DNA from: Myxococcales bacterium
GTDB lineage: Bacteria; Myxococcota_A; Polyangia; Haliangiales; Haliangiaceae
DNA length: 64,000 nucleotides
Reading direction: 5' to 3'
Assembly: GCA_016720595.1 (NCBI GenBank)
Contig: JADKKI010000001.1
Location: 496,001-560,000 of the forward strand
Shown piece by piece: positions 21,701 to 30,211 of this stretch; within the stretch, counting starts at the first letter, position 1, and each line of letters starts with the position of its first letter. The notes beneath the pieces are model-generated. The model made no database searches and was not told the DNA's origin. It saw only the letters and a list, made by a program, of their open reading frames with translations. The translations under genes and the position numbers were made by a program.

Positions 21701-22324
21701 GCGCTTGCGCTCGAGGGCGAGGCCGAAATCGAGGAGCTTGACGCTGCCATCGACGACGATCGCATTCGACGGCTTGACGTCCCGATGGATCACGCCGCGG
21801 GCGTGGAGGAAGGCGAGCCCCTCCGCGAGCTGTGCGATCACCGTGCGCACCCGGGTGAAGTCGACCAGGGCGGTGCCACGCACGGTGACCGGCGCCGGGG
21901 CCGCGCCGTGGGGGCTCGGCGTCATCTCGGTGTGTGCCTCCTGGAGCGGTGGCGCACTCCGGGTGGTCTGATCCGTGGCGCGTGGATCGGGCGGGACGCT
22001 CGCGATCCCGATCCGGGGGCGCTCGACCCACCGGCGCGGATCGATCCCGGGCAGGTACTCCATCGTGAAGTAGCACGACGCGTCGTGGGCCACGAGCTCG
22101 TAGAGCTCGACGAGGTTCGGGTGCCTGAGCGACGCCACGGAGCGGAACTCGCGCTTGAGCCAGAGGGTGGCGTCGGAGTGGATCGCGCCGCGGAACTTGA
22201 TCGCGACGTCCATGTCCAGCCGGAGGTCGCGACCGAGGTACACGACACCCATCCCACCGCGGCCAAGCTCGCGGACGATGTGGTAGCGGTCGCCCACGAA
22301 GCGCCCCGGTGCCCCCTCGATCAC
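18725..22324 (-). CDS. Ser/Thr protein kinase fused to AAA ATPase and TPR-like region
   Basis: 1199 residues, GTG start. Kinase: GRGGMG at 21-26, Lys43, catalytic HRDVKPSN at 180-187, DFG at 199-201, APEY at 227-230; all key residues are present. An insert of about 55 residues rich in Pro/Thr (100-155) splits the lobes. The AAA ATPase follows: Walker A GPSGAGKT at 358-365 and Walker B VVVIDDLHWAD at 473-483, the STAND/MalT-like style. The remaining 650 residues are Ala/Leu-rich paired helices like TPRs. No DNA-binding domain at the end. Such kinase-AAA-TPR proteins are typical myxobacterial signal integrators. It is divergent from trmH with 16 bases between starts. Confidence 0.93.
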   Translation of the reverse strand: MIEGAPGRFVGDRYHIVRELGRGGMGVVYLGRDLRLDMDVAIKFRGAIHSDATLWLKREFRSVASLRHPNLVELYELVAHDASCYFTMEYLPGIDPRRWVERPRIGIASVPPDPRATDQTTRSAPPLQEAHTEMTPSPHGAAPAPVTVRGTALVDFTRVRTVIAQLAEGLAFLHARGVIHRDVKPSNAIVVDGSVKLLDFGLALERKRQDEDLARETRIVGTAAYLAPEYVERLVVSPQIDVYALGVLAFELCTGSPPFGGTMHVLSRLRKSLKIPRASEANAEVPPDLDALIAAMLSPDPADRPAALDVAVRLSGNLSQPRPARRELSFIGREAEVERLAARIADPTPRGRLMLITGPSGAGKTTLIDEVVGRARTPELLNWRGRCHERERVPYRAFDSIIDDLATELAGDPRLAKEIEHAAALARVFPVLAPLIDPVLGDEPAAADLRVERERALLALVQMVRQLMTAPRAVVVIDDLHWADDDSLELLALLVDKIERPLTVVASWTTQGAAPARQALLDKLGGAAEVVDVPTMTDAEVLRVIAELAPRAPTERLAAAARLAAGSPYLAELIGRELGEADVADPHDAELRRLDRLTPPERTVAEITALAGGTASFEQLRALAELPSGRLQSVLRGLEDARIVRATPAVSGDPVYVFYHQRLRETAFAAMPGEARRALHQRFAGWFEATTSDAGQLAYHWHEAGNPTRAAHWAIVAGEAAQAQLAWGVASAWFARALTLGTDTPLVRGQLAECLFLGGKLAAAAEEFLTLARTDREGDRWRVRAAEAYLKLGELDRGLGLLDEVLARRGVHRAKNRVTSVVRAVSVAAHWMSPLPVKQRRVDDVLASAYRVIASFLSTPYPIESLEYVLRGVALAEASGDRAAHAMGMAMLAAYVATGSLGRFGDRAIANAQQLSAQSGAPYPRMVAAGASGMLATLRGNWEGMRSAHTEAESVCKRLGLERSWEASFLRTYWALGELYAGEAPRAGELLAGLTDTSEDLWTRAMLGSCRGRVLVLAGDLPAARLVAEQLARAPAARQGMSSIYRQVFLGELALAERDWSRARLVGNELARSARAQWLSTMPAISAMVDVITATADLGLAVAGDRSAAHSALATAKRLYRRGSSSFYAATALRIWGQAEALLGDHDASRATLGRAAAVAAQRGGKVDRLAISALTGARIEPGPLGSAVAWSTGGVIEA

Positions 22325-22340
22325 GTGCAGTCACGGTATC

Positions 22341-23033
22341 GTGTTCGCCGTGCCCGACGCAATCGACCGGGTCATCGAGCGCTACGGCGCCGAGACCGTC
22401 TGCGCCGCCCTGCTCCCGATGCTGACCTCGGAGCGTGTGGCGCGGATCGACACCGTGCTCGCCAACCGCCTCACCTCCGTCGTGACGATGGTCGAGGACA
22501 CCTACGATCCGCGCAATGCGGCTGCGACGATCCGGACCACGGAAGCGATCGGGCTTCACCAGCTCCACGTGATCGAGCCCGGGGAGCGGTTCAGCGCCAC
22601 GGGAGGGGTCACGCGAGGCGCCCACAAGTGGATCGATCTCGTCCGCTGGAAGGATCCCGTGGCCGCCGTGAAGACGCTCCAGGGGCGCGGCTTCAAGGTC
22701 TACGCCACGCTGCCGGGCGCACCGTTCTCGATCGAGGACGTCGATGTGAGCGCGCCGCTCGCGGTGGCGTTCGGCAACGAGCACGACGGGCTTCGCGACG
22801 CGACCGTGGCCGCGTGTGACGGCGCGCTCGGGGTGCCGATGTTCGGGTTCACCGAGAGCTTCAACCTGAGCGTGACGGTCGCGCTGGCGATGAGCCGGCT
22901 CGCGACCCGGCGGCGCGCCCTGCTCGGCGCCTCGGGCGATCTCCCACCGCAGCTGAAGGCGCTTCTGCGAGCCCGGTGGTTCGCACTGAAGATCCGCGGC
23001 GCCGTCGGGATCCTCGAACGAACACTTGCGTAA
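22341..23033 (+). CDS. trmH: TrmH-type SPOUT RNA 2'-O-methyltransferase
   Basis: 230 residues. The three SPOUT motifs are present: NAAATIRTTEAIG (motif 1), VAFGNEHDGL (motif 2) and GFTESFNLSVTVALAM (motif 3), the last two forming the trefoil knot that binds S-adenosylmethionine. Similarity to TrmH, including the N-terminal helical segment and basic C-terminal helix, suggests 2'-O-methylation of G18 in tRNA; another RNA target in the family is possible. GTG start at 22341, with a second GTG 9 bases on. Shares a very short divergent promoter region with the kinase gene. Confidence 0.88.
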   Translation: MFAVPDAIDRVIERYGAETVCAALLPMLTSERVARIDTVLANRLTSVVTMVEDTYDPRNAAATIRTTEAIGLHQLHVIEPGERFSATGGVTRGAHKWIDLVRWKDPVAAVKTLQGRGFKVYATLPGAPFSIEDVDVSAPLAVAFGNEHDGLRDATVAACDGALGVPMFGFTESFNLSVTVALAMSRLATRRRALLGASGDLPPQLKALLRARWFALKIRGAVGILERTLA

Positions 23034-23152
23034 GTCCCACGCGTACGTCCGTGTCTCGACGGACACGTGGCGTGTGGCAAAGCGGACCCAACCGGGGGAG
23101 AATCCAGGAATCCAGGGAGCCGCCGCGGTCTCCCCTTTGCACACCTGGGGGC

Positions 23153-25684
23153 ATGCCTCCGGGCCAGACGATCAGGATGTGGAACCCGCCTCCCCAGCAG
23201 CAGCCGCCGGCCAGTGCGCCGACCAAGGCGAACAAGCCTCCGCAGGCCAAGGCCAAGCTCGCCAAGAAGGGTGGAGGCAAGCCGCCCAAGCCGCCGCGCA
23301 AGCGCTGGGTCACGGTGCTCAAGTGGCTCGCGATCCTCTCGTTCTCGGGCCTGCTGCTCCTCGTGGCCACGGTCGCGTTCGTGTTCTGGATGTACGGGCG
23401 CGATCCGAACCTCCCCGACTACTCGAAGCTAGGTGACTACCACCCCAAGCAGGTCACCCAGATCCTCGATGCGAACGATCACCGGATCGGCGAGATCTAC
23501 ACGGAGCGTCGCAGCTACGTCCCGTACGAGAAGGTCCCGCAGATCCTGATCGACTCGTTCGTGGCCGCAGAGGACAACAAGTTCTGGACCCACGGCGGCG
23601 TCGACTACTGGGGCATGTTCCGCGCGTTCGTCATGAACATCCGCGCCGGTGGCCGCTCGAAGCAGGGCGCCTCCACGATCACCCAGCAGGTGGTGAAGAC
23701 GTTCCTGCTCACGCCGGAGCGCACGTTCAAGCGCAAGATCCAGGAGATCATCCTGGCCCGCCGGCTCGAGAAGTCGCTGACCAAGGAGGAGATCATGACC
23801 CTCTACGTCAACCAGATCTTCTTCGGTCACGGCCGGTACGGCGTGCAGGAGGCGTCGCGGTTCTACTTCGGCAAGGACGTCGGGCAGCTCAACCCCGGAG
23901 AGGCCGCGCTGATCGCAGGCCTGCCGCAATCGCCGAACAACATCTCGCCGCGGATCAACCCCAAGCGCGCGAAGGAGCGCCAGACCTACGTGCTGAACCA
24001 GCTCGTCGGGATGGGCAAGCTCACGCAGGCCGAGGCGCAGAAGTGGATCGACGCGCCGATCAAGATCGTCGACAGTCCGTTCCCCGAGCTCGGCAGTGCA
24101 CCGGAGTGGGTGGAGCTCGCGAAGAAGGAGCTCGTCGCGGAGAAGGGCGAGGCGGCCCTCGACACGCTCGGCGCGAAGGTCCGCACCACGCTCGATCCGA
24201 GCCTCCAGGCGGCGGCGCAGAAGGCGCTGCAGAACGGTCTGCGGGGCGTGGACAAGCGGCACGGCGTGGGGCGGCCGATCCGCTCGCTGAAGGCGGACAA
24301 GATCGAGTCCACGATCGCGGCGCTCGCGAAGAAGCTCCCCACCGGTGGCCCCAAGGCCAAGGAGATCTACGAGGCCGTCGTCACCGAGGTGTTCGATGAC
24401 GATCAGGAGGTGGTGGTCGATCTCGGTGACTGGAAGGCCTCGCTCGTCCTCGGCGGTGCCGACGACGCGCGGTTCAACCCGCCGGGGGAAGACGGCGCGA
24501 TCAAGAAGCCGAGCGAGCGGTTCAAGCCGGGCGATGTCGTCGAGGTCACCGTGGCGCAGGCCGAGCTGGTCGCGGCGGCCACCGGCGATGAAGAGGATCC
24601 CACGCCCGCGAAGCCTGCGAAGGTCTCGGCCGGGCCCAAGCACGCCAAGCACCACGTGGGGTTCATCCCCCCCTCGCAGGGCGCGATCGTGATCATCGAT
24701 CTCAAGACGCGGAAGGTCCGCGCGCTGGTCGGTGGCTATGCGTCCAAGGCCGGTGGGTTCAATCGCGCCACCATGGCGAAGCGGCAGCCGGGCAGCTCGT
24801 TCAAGCCGTTCGTCTACGCGACCGCGATCGATTCGGGGAAGTACACGGCGGCGAGCAAGGTCAACGATGCCCCCGAGGTGTTCGATCTGTGGAAGCCGAA
24901 GAACTACGAGACGGGGAAGTTCGAAGGGCCGGTGCTGCTGCGCCACGCGCTCGCCAAATCGATCAACACGGTCGCGATCCGCGTGACCTACGACATGAAG
25001 CCCGAGGCGGTGGCGGCGTTCGCGAACAAGATGGGCATCCAGAGCGCGTTGCCGCACGAGATGTCGCTCGCGCTCGGCTCCGGCGAGGTCACCCCGCTCG
25101 AGATGACGAACGCGGTCGCCACGCTCGCGGCCGGAGGGATCGCGGCACCGCCGAAGTTCATCGATGCGATCGATGGCGTGCTGACGCCGCCGTCGAAGGG
25201 CGAGCAGGTGCTGCGGCCCGAGGTCGCCTATGTCGTCGTGGACATGATGCGAAGCGTGGTCACCGAGGGCACGGGTCACCTCGCCTCGGCGCTCAAGATC
25301 CCGATCGCGGGCAAGACCGGGACGTCGAACGATGCGCGCGACACCTGGTTCATCGGGCTGACGCCCGACTATGCGATCGGGGTGTGGCTGGGGAATGACG
25401 ACAACCGGCCGATGGGCCACGGCGAGACGGGTGGCACCACGGCCGTGCCGGTGTTCGTCGAGATCGCCAAGTCGATGTCGCTGCCCGCGAAGACGTTCCC
25501 GAAGCCCGCGCACGTCGTCGAGGTCGCGATCGATCTCGCGACCGGGCTCCTCGCACCCGAGGGTGCGCCGAAGGGTACGTCGCGGACCGAGGTGTTCGTG
25601 GAGGGCACCGCTCCGACGGAGACCGCGGCGATGCCCGGCGATGTCACCGAGGGGAACGTCGTCACCGGCGAGTACAACGACTGA
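23153..25684 (+). CDS. Class A penicillin-binding protein (PBP1A-type)
   Basis: 843 residues. A basic Pro/Lys-rich cytoplasmic tail leads to one TM at about 59-83 (LAILSFSGLLLLVATVAFVF). GT51: Glu140 in AAEDNKFWTHGG, QGASTITQQ, KEEIMTLYVNQIFFG. After a spacer comes an OB-like insert, then the transpeptidase: Ser548-x-x-Lys551 (PGSSFKPF), SIN in KSINTVAI, and KTG at about 721-723. All catalytic motifs are intact, so it should both polymerise and crosslink peptidoglycan. Start ATG at 23153; another at 23177 is possible. It opens a four-gene run in which each stop overlaps the next start. Confidence 0.93.
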   Translation: MPPGQTIRMWNPPPQQQPPASAPTKANKPPQAKAKLAKKGGGKPPKPPRKRWVTVLKWLAILSFSGLLLLVATVAFVFWMYGRDPNLPDYSKLGDYHPKQVTQILDANDHRIGEIYTERRSYVPYEKVPQILIDSFVAAEDNKFWTHGGVDYWGMFRAFVMNIRAGGRSKQGASTITQQVVKTFLLTPERTFKRKIQEIILARRLEKSLTKEEIMTLYVNQIFFGHGRYGVQEASRFYFGKDVGQLNPGEAALIAGLPQSPNNISPRINPKRAKERQTYVLNQLVGMGKLTQAEAQKWIDAPIKIVDSPFPELGSAPEWVELAKKELVAEKGEAALDTLGAKVRTTLDPSLQAAAQKALQNGLRGVDKRHGVGRPIRSLKADKIESTIAALAKKLPTGGPKAKEIYEAVVTEVFDDDQEVVVDLGDWKASLVLGGADDARFNPPGEDGAIKKPSERFKPGDVVEVTVAQAELVAAATGDEEDPTPAKPAKVSAGPKHAKHHVGFIPPSQGAIVIIDLKTRKVRALVGGYASKAGGFNRATMAKRQPGSSFKPFVYATAIDSGKYTAASKVNDAPEVFDLWKPKNYETGKFEGPVLLRHALAKSINTVAIRVTYDMKPEAVAAFANKMGIQSALPHEMSLALGSGEVTPLEMTNAVATLAAGGIAAPPKFIDAIDGVLTPPSKGEQVLRPEVAYVVVDMMRSVVTEGTGHLASALKIPIAGKTGTSNDARDTWFIGLTPDYAIGVWLGNDDNRPMGHGETGGTTAVPVFVEIAKSMSLPAKTFPKPAHVVEVAIDLATGLLAPEGAPKGTSRTEVFVEGTAPTETAAMPGDVTEGNVVTGEYND

Positions 25685-26682
25685 TGGTCCGAGCTCCGTT
25701 GGCCCTGCTGGTGCTGGGTGCGCTCGGGCTGGTCGCGTCCACGGCGGAGGCTGGTGGCGCGGATGACTACTTCGCGCGGCTCGCGAGCGCGGCACAGCAC
25801 AGCGTCGACGAGGTGATCTCGGCGCGCGCGCCCAAGCTGGTGCCGCCCGTGCCGGTCAAGCCGGTGTGGAAGGCGGTCAGGCTCGGGTCGCTCGATCTCG
25901 CGGCGCCGCTGCTCGCGTTGACCTCGGTGGACCTCGATCACGACGGCAAGGCCGAGCTCTATGCCGTGACGCCCCGTGAGGTGATCGCGATCGGGCTCGC
26001 GAACCGGAAGGTTGCGGAGCTCGGGCGGGTGGCGTTCAGCGGGGACGCCGCCGCGATCGCCTCCCGCGATCCGGTCGGGACGATCGCGCTCGACAAGGGC
26101 GAGCTGGTCGCGAGCTCGTCCGCGTGGGACGCGGAGCTCCGAGTGACCTGGCAGGGCGGCAAGCTGGTCGCGCAACCGGGGGCGCAGGGCGCTTTGGTGT
26201 GCCCGGGAGAGCGGCTCGTGCGCGCGGTGGGCCGCAACCATTTCGGAGACCCGGCGCAGCCGATCTATGGCGTGCGCTGCACCGAGATGCTCGATCCGAT
26301 GGGGGCGCCGCTGCACGTACGCGCGCAGCTGACGAACACCCGTCTCGAGGTCAGCGTCTCGCGCTGCGGGCTCACCGGGGGCTGCTTGCCCGTGGCCAAG
26401 TACGATCTCAAGGACTACGGCTCGGCGTTCGAGATCGCGGACGTCGATCGCGATGGCAAGCCGGAGGCGATCGTCTCGGGGGCGGGCGCTCCGGGGGATC
26501 CCGATGCGATCAAGGTGATCACGCTCGGTGGCGACGAGAAGAAGGGCCTGTTCCGGCGCACCTTCAACGGGGGCGTCGCCGGGATCGCCGTCGGTGATGG
26601 TGATGGCGATGGTGTCGTCGAGGTGATCGCGGCCGTGCGGCTCGCGGGCGCCACGCGCGTCGATCTGTGGAGGCTCGATTGA
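25684..26682 (+). CDS. Exported FG-GAP/VCBS-like repeat protein
   Basis: 332 residues; the ATG overlaps the PBP stop (TGATG). Signal peptide MVRAPLALLVLGALGLVAST. The mature protein has beta-propeller-like repeats with calcium-loop motifs DLDHDGKAELY, DVDRDGKPEAIVSG and GDGDGDGVVEVI, as in FG-GAP/VCBS proteins. Cys residues (four, in CPGERLV, VRCTEM, SRCGLTGGC) suggest disulfides. Probably a periplasmic or surface scaffold; function with the PBP is inferred only from tight coupling on both sides. Confidence 0.75.
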   Translation: MVRAPLALLVLGALGLVASTAEAGGADDYFARLASAAQHSVDEVISARAPKLVPPVPVKPVWKAVRLGSLDLAAPLLALTSVDLDHDGKAELYAVTPREVIAIGLANRKVAELGRVAFSGDAAAIASRDPVGTIALDKGELVASSSAWDAELRVTWQGGKLVAQPGAQGALVCPGERLVRAVGRNHFGDPAQPIYGVRCTEMLDPMGAPLHVRAQLTNTRLEVSVSRCGLTGGCLPVAKYDLKDYGSAFEIADVDRDGKPEAIVSGAGAPGDPDAIKVITLGGDEKKGLFRRTFNGGVAGIAVGDGDGDGVVEVIAAVRLAGATRVDLWRLD

Positions 26683-28182
26683 TCTCGCGCGGGTCGATGC
26701 TGCTCGCGATCGTCTCGCTCGGGGCGGTGGTCTCGCTCGCGACCGTGGCCCAGGGAGAGCCGGCCACGCTACGGGGGCGCCCTCGAGGGCTCGCTGCTCG
26801 GAGCACCGGTGACGCTCGATCCTCCGCTCGCGCAGACCCACGCCGAGCTGACGACGATCGATCTCGTGTTCGATACGCTGTACCGGATCGGGCCAGCCGG
26901 GATTCCGCAGGCCCACCTCGCCGTCGGCATGCCGGTGGTGAACGGCGGCAAGCTCCAGATCGCGCTGCGCAAGGGCGTGAAGTTCCACGATGGAAGCACG
27001 CTCGCCGCGGCCGATGTGGTGGCCTCGCTGGAGCGCGTGCGGACCACGCCGTCGCGCTGGACCCTCGCGGGGATCGCCGCGATCGGGGTGACCTCCGAGG
27101 GGATCGAGCTGACCACCGTCGCGAGCCCCACCGATGTCGCGCGATTGCTGGCCCTCCCGGCGACCGCGATCACCCGAGGAGGTAAAGCGCAGGCCGACCG
27201 TCCGATCGGCTCGGGGCCGTTCCTCGTCGAGAGCTGGGACCGGAAGGGCCGGATCGTGCTCAAGGCGTTCGACAGCCACTTCGCAGGGCGGCCGTACCTC
27301 GATCAGCTGACGTTGCGCTGGTACGACACGCCCGATGGCGAGGCGCGGCAGTTCGAGAAGGGCGATGCGCAGCTGTCGTCGCGAGGGGTGGCCGTGTTTA
27401 CGGGAGTCCAGCCGAAGTTCCGGGCGGATGATGTCGAAGGTCCGGCGGCGCTGCTGGTGTTCGTGGGCTTCGGTCGCGTGCATCTCGACGTGATGGCGGA
27501 CCGCTCGTTTCGGCGGGCGCTCGATCTGGCGCTCGCACGCGGAGCCTTGAGCTCGGTGACCTCGGGCGAGCGCGTGTCACCGTCGCGGACACCGCTGCCG
27601 GTGGAGGCGGGAGGGCCGATGCTCGATGCTGCCGGGAAGATCGATGACCTCGTGGGAGCCAAGCGTGCGCTGGCGGATGCCGCGACTCGGGTCAAGGCGC
27701 TCGGGCCGGATCGGCTCGCCGGCCTCAAGCTCGAGATCCTGATCGAGGACACGCGCCCCGACGATCGCGAGCTCGCCGAGCGGACGGCGCACGCGCTGAC
27801 CAAGCTCTCGATCGCGAGCGTGATCACGGCGGTGCCTGCCGCGACCCTGCGCGACCGCGTGAAGAAGGGTGACTGCGATCTGTGGATCGGTCAGCTCGCA
27901 GCGCCGGTCAATGCCGCGAATGCGTGGTGGGGCGCCGCGTTTGCGGCAGGGGCTGACACCTGGGCCGAGCAGCGGCTGTCCGCGGGTACGGTCGACAACG
28001 CGGCCGCACAGAAGGCGTTCGCCGAGCGCTTGCCGATCGTGCCGCTGATGTTCCGCGCGGTCCGGCTCTGGCACCGCACCGACGTGCGCGGCCTGGGCTT
28101 CGATGCGTCCGGGCGGCCGAGCTATGCGGAGATGTTCCTCCATGGCGATCCGGGTCGTGCGCCCAAGGGCGGCAAGCCGTGA
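26679..28182 (+). CDS. Family 5 extracellular solute-binding protein (one-base deletion in a G run)
   Basis: Best start is a TTG at 26679 overlapping the previous stop (TTGA), giving MISRGSMLLAIVSLGAVVSL as signal peptide with a positive N-region. At the run of five G at about 26774-26778 one G seems missing; adding it gives RGGALEGSLLGAPVTLDP and joins the signal to the domain. The body is SBP_bac_5: LQIALRKGVKFHDGSTLAAA, DVVASLERV, SGPFLVESW. These proteins bind peptides or nickel for ABC importers, but no permease or ATPase is nearby. Between a PBP gene and a histidine kinase it may sense rather than import, for example cell-wall peptides; that is inference. Confidence 0.82.
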
Positions 28183-29909
28183 AGCTCCGCGGTCGGTTCA
28201 CGCTCTCGCTGGCGCTGGCCGCCCTCGTCCCGATCTCGGTCGCCGCGATCGTGACGCGGACCGTGATCGCCTCGAGCTCGCGTGCCGGCTACGAGGAGGA
28301 TCGACGCACCGCGGAGCTGGCGATCCACCGCGAGCTGGACACGCTGTCGAGCGAGGTCAACGAGGCCGTTGGTTCGCTCGCCGACAATGGGCACCCGTTC
28401 GTCGGGGTGCTGCTCGGCGAACTCGCGAAGGGCACGCTCGGGGATGGGAAGCTGCTGAAGAGCTTGCGCGAGCAGGCAGGGCAGGTGATGCGCGGGCTGT
28501 CGCTGCAGGTGCTGACCGTCACGGGGCCCGATGATCACGTGCTGATCACGCCGCACTATCGCGACGCTACCGATGACGTGAACCCCACGGTCCGTGATCG
28601 GGCGATCAAGACCAGCGGCACCTCGTACTTCGTCAACGCGCAGATCCGCACCGGGCCCACCGTGGAGACCGTGCTGGTCGCCGAGTCCTCGCACCTGTCG
28701 CGCAAGGATGGGTTCACGGTGGCGCTGTCGGCGGGACGGCGGGTCACCGACAAGCTGCTCGCGGGGATCCGGAGGCCGGGGCGTGTCGATGCGCGGGTGG
28801 TGGACGTCAAGGGACAGCTCGTGCTCCCACCGAGCAAGGACTGGGCGAAGATCGCGAAGGACCCACCGATCACGGTGCCGCTGCTCGGACCCGACGGCAA
28901 GCCCGTCGCGATGATCGAGGTGGCGGTCTCCGACGGCGATCTGCCGCAAGTACTCCGCAACATCACGCTGGTCTCGGCGCTGCTCGCGCTGGGGGCGCTG
29001 GGGGCGGTGGTGCTGATCGGGCTCCTCGTGGCGCGGCAGACGGCGCGGGATCTCGAGAAGCTCGTCGAGGGCTCGCTCGCCGCCGCGCGGGGCGATCTGG
29101 ATCACCGGGTGCCCGTGCGCAGCAAGGACGAGATCGGTGCCGTGGCCGCCGCCTTCAACTTCATGATGGAGGATCTCAAGACAGCCAAGGACCGGCTGGT
29201 GATCGCGGAGCGCATCGCCGCGTGGCAGGAGATCGCGCGGCGGCTCGCCCACGAGATCAAGAACCCGCTCACGCCGATCCAGATGGCGATGGATACGCTG
29301 CGGAAGACCTGGAAGAAGCAGCACCCGGACTTCGCCGAGATTCTCGACGAGTCGACGACCACCGTGCTCCAGGAGGCCGACCGCCTCAAGCACATCGTCT
29401 CCGAGTTCTCCGACTTCGCGCGGATGCCCAAGCCCGAGTTCGGCCGGATCGACCTCAACGAGGTCGTGCGCTCCGCGATGACGCTGTACCAGGACGCGGC
29501 GCCGATCGACGTCAAGCTGACCGACCTCCCCCAGCTCGATGCCGACAAGGGCCAGATCAACCAGATCGTCCTCAACCTGATCGAGAACGCGCGGGACGCG
29601 ATCAGCAAGCGCGAGGACGGCAAGATCTCGATCTCGACTCGCCTCGGCGATGGCGGTGATCGCGTGTTCCTGGTGATCGAAGACAACGGCCCGGGCGTCC
29701 CGTCGGAGATCAAGGACAAGGTGTTCGCGCCGTACTTCACGACCAAGCACGCCAAGGGCGGCACGGGCCTCGGCCTCGCGATCGTCCACCGGATCGTCTC
29801 GGACCACGGCGGACGGATCTCGATCACGGACGCCAAGGGCGGGGGCGCGCGGTTCACGATCGAGCTGCCGCTGCGGAATGGCGCGGCGCTCCTCGCCTCC
29901 CGGATCTAG
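28179..29909 (+). CDS. NtrY-like membrane sensor histidine kinase
   Basis: 576 residues, GTG start overlapping the previous stop (GTGA). TM1 at about 9-28, a periplasmic sensor of about 230 residues (dCache-like size), TM2 at about 262-284, HAMP to about 335, then HisKA with His358 in RRLAHEIKNPLTPIQ and a complete ATPase domain (N box QIVLNLIENARDA, G1 DNGPGV, G2 GGTGLGLAIV). The HEIKNPLTPIQ block matches NtrY-type kinases. No response regulator is in the window, so it is an orphan. It closes the PBP1A operon. Its stop codon abuts the inverted-repeat element. Confidence 0.93.
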   Translation: MKLRGRFTLSLALAALVPISVAAIVTRTVIASSSRAGYEEDRRTAELAIHRELDTLSSEVNEAVGSLADNGHPFVGVLLGELAKGTLGDGKLLKSLREQAGQVMRGLSLQVLTVTGPDDHVLITPHYRDATDDVNPTVRDRAIKTSGTSYFVNAQIRTGPTVETVLVAESSHLSRKDGFTVALSAGRRVTDKLLAGIRRPGRVDARVVDVKGQLVLPPSKDWAKIAKDPPITVPLLGPDGKPVAMIEVAVSDGDLPQVLRNITLVSALLALGALGAVVLIGLLVARQTARDLEKLVEGSLAAARGDLDHRVPVRSKDEIGAVAAAFNFMMEDLKTAKDRLVIAERIAAWQEIARRLAHEIKNPLTPIQMAMDTLRKTWKKQHPDFAEILDESTTTVLQEADRLKHIVSEFSDFARMPKPEFGRIDLNEVVRSAMTLYQDAAPIDVKLTDLPQLDADKGQINQIVLNLIENARDAISKREDGKISISTRLGDGGDRVFLVIEDNGPGVPSEIKDKVFAPYFTTKHAKGGTGLGLAIVHRIVSDHGGRISITDAKGGGARFTIELPLRNGAALLASRI

Positions 29910-29941
29910 GGGACGCTTTCAACTTGAGCAACTTGCGATCG
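29909..29941. repeat. Left terminal inverted repeat, 33 bp
   Basis: Pairs with 30058-30090; the single mismatch is the eighth base (C here, G in the reverse complement of the other arm). It overlaps the histidine kinase stop codon by one base. Confidence 0.85.
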
Positions 29942-30057
29942 CCAAGTACGCGAACGCTCGTCGCCACTGTCCGGCGCCGGACAACGAGGGTGAGCTCGCC
30001 AGCGCACCCATCGGCTGTCGACCTCGCACGCCCGTTCGAATGATCTCGCACGCTTCG

Positions 30058-30090
30058 CGATCGCAAGTTGCTCAAGTTGAAACCGTCCCC
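30058..30090. repeat. Right terminal inverted repeat, 33 bp
   Basis: Reverse complement of 29909-29941 with one mismatch; ends in CGTCCCC. The pair could form a long stem in RNA, but there is no T run after it as expected of an intrinsic terminator. Confidence 0.85.
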
Positions 30091-30211
30091 AACTCCAGGC
30101 TTGCAGTCCGACCCGTGATTCCGATAATGACCCCCGAGGGAACGCGCTTGCGCATCTGCGCGCGCGGTCCCGGCCCGTACCGCGCAGCGCCGTTCGCGCT
30201 GCAACCCGACC

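Larger units (their letters stand above)
29909..30090. mobile_element. 182-bp MITE/REPIN-like element with 33-bp terminal inverted repeats
   Basis: The left arm (29909-29941) and the reverse complement of the right arm (30058-30090) agree at 32 of 33 positions; both begin GGGGACG and continue TTTCAACTTGAGCAACTT. Between them are 116 bases with no convincing gene and a 16-base perfect palindrome at 29968-29983 (TGTCCGGCGCCGGACA). Nearly identical outward ends, small size and lack of coding capacity fit a non-autonomous transposable unit. GGGGAC ends recall those next to REP-associated tyrosine transposases (recalled from family knowledge). No target-site duplication is visible. The first G is the last base of the kinase stop codon. 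This fills the only gene-free gap of about 300 bases (29910-30211); 30091-30211 shows nothing else. Confidence 0.7.

Noticed and set aside
29909..30090. Inverted repeat as an intrinsic terminator or CRISPR repeat
   Set aside because: The arms are separated by 116 bases and no T run follows, so it is not a standard terminator; only two copies in opposite orientation occur, so it is not CRISPR.
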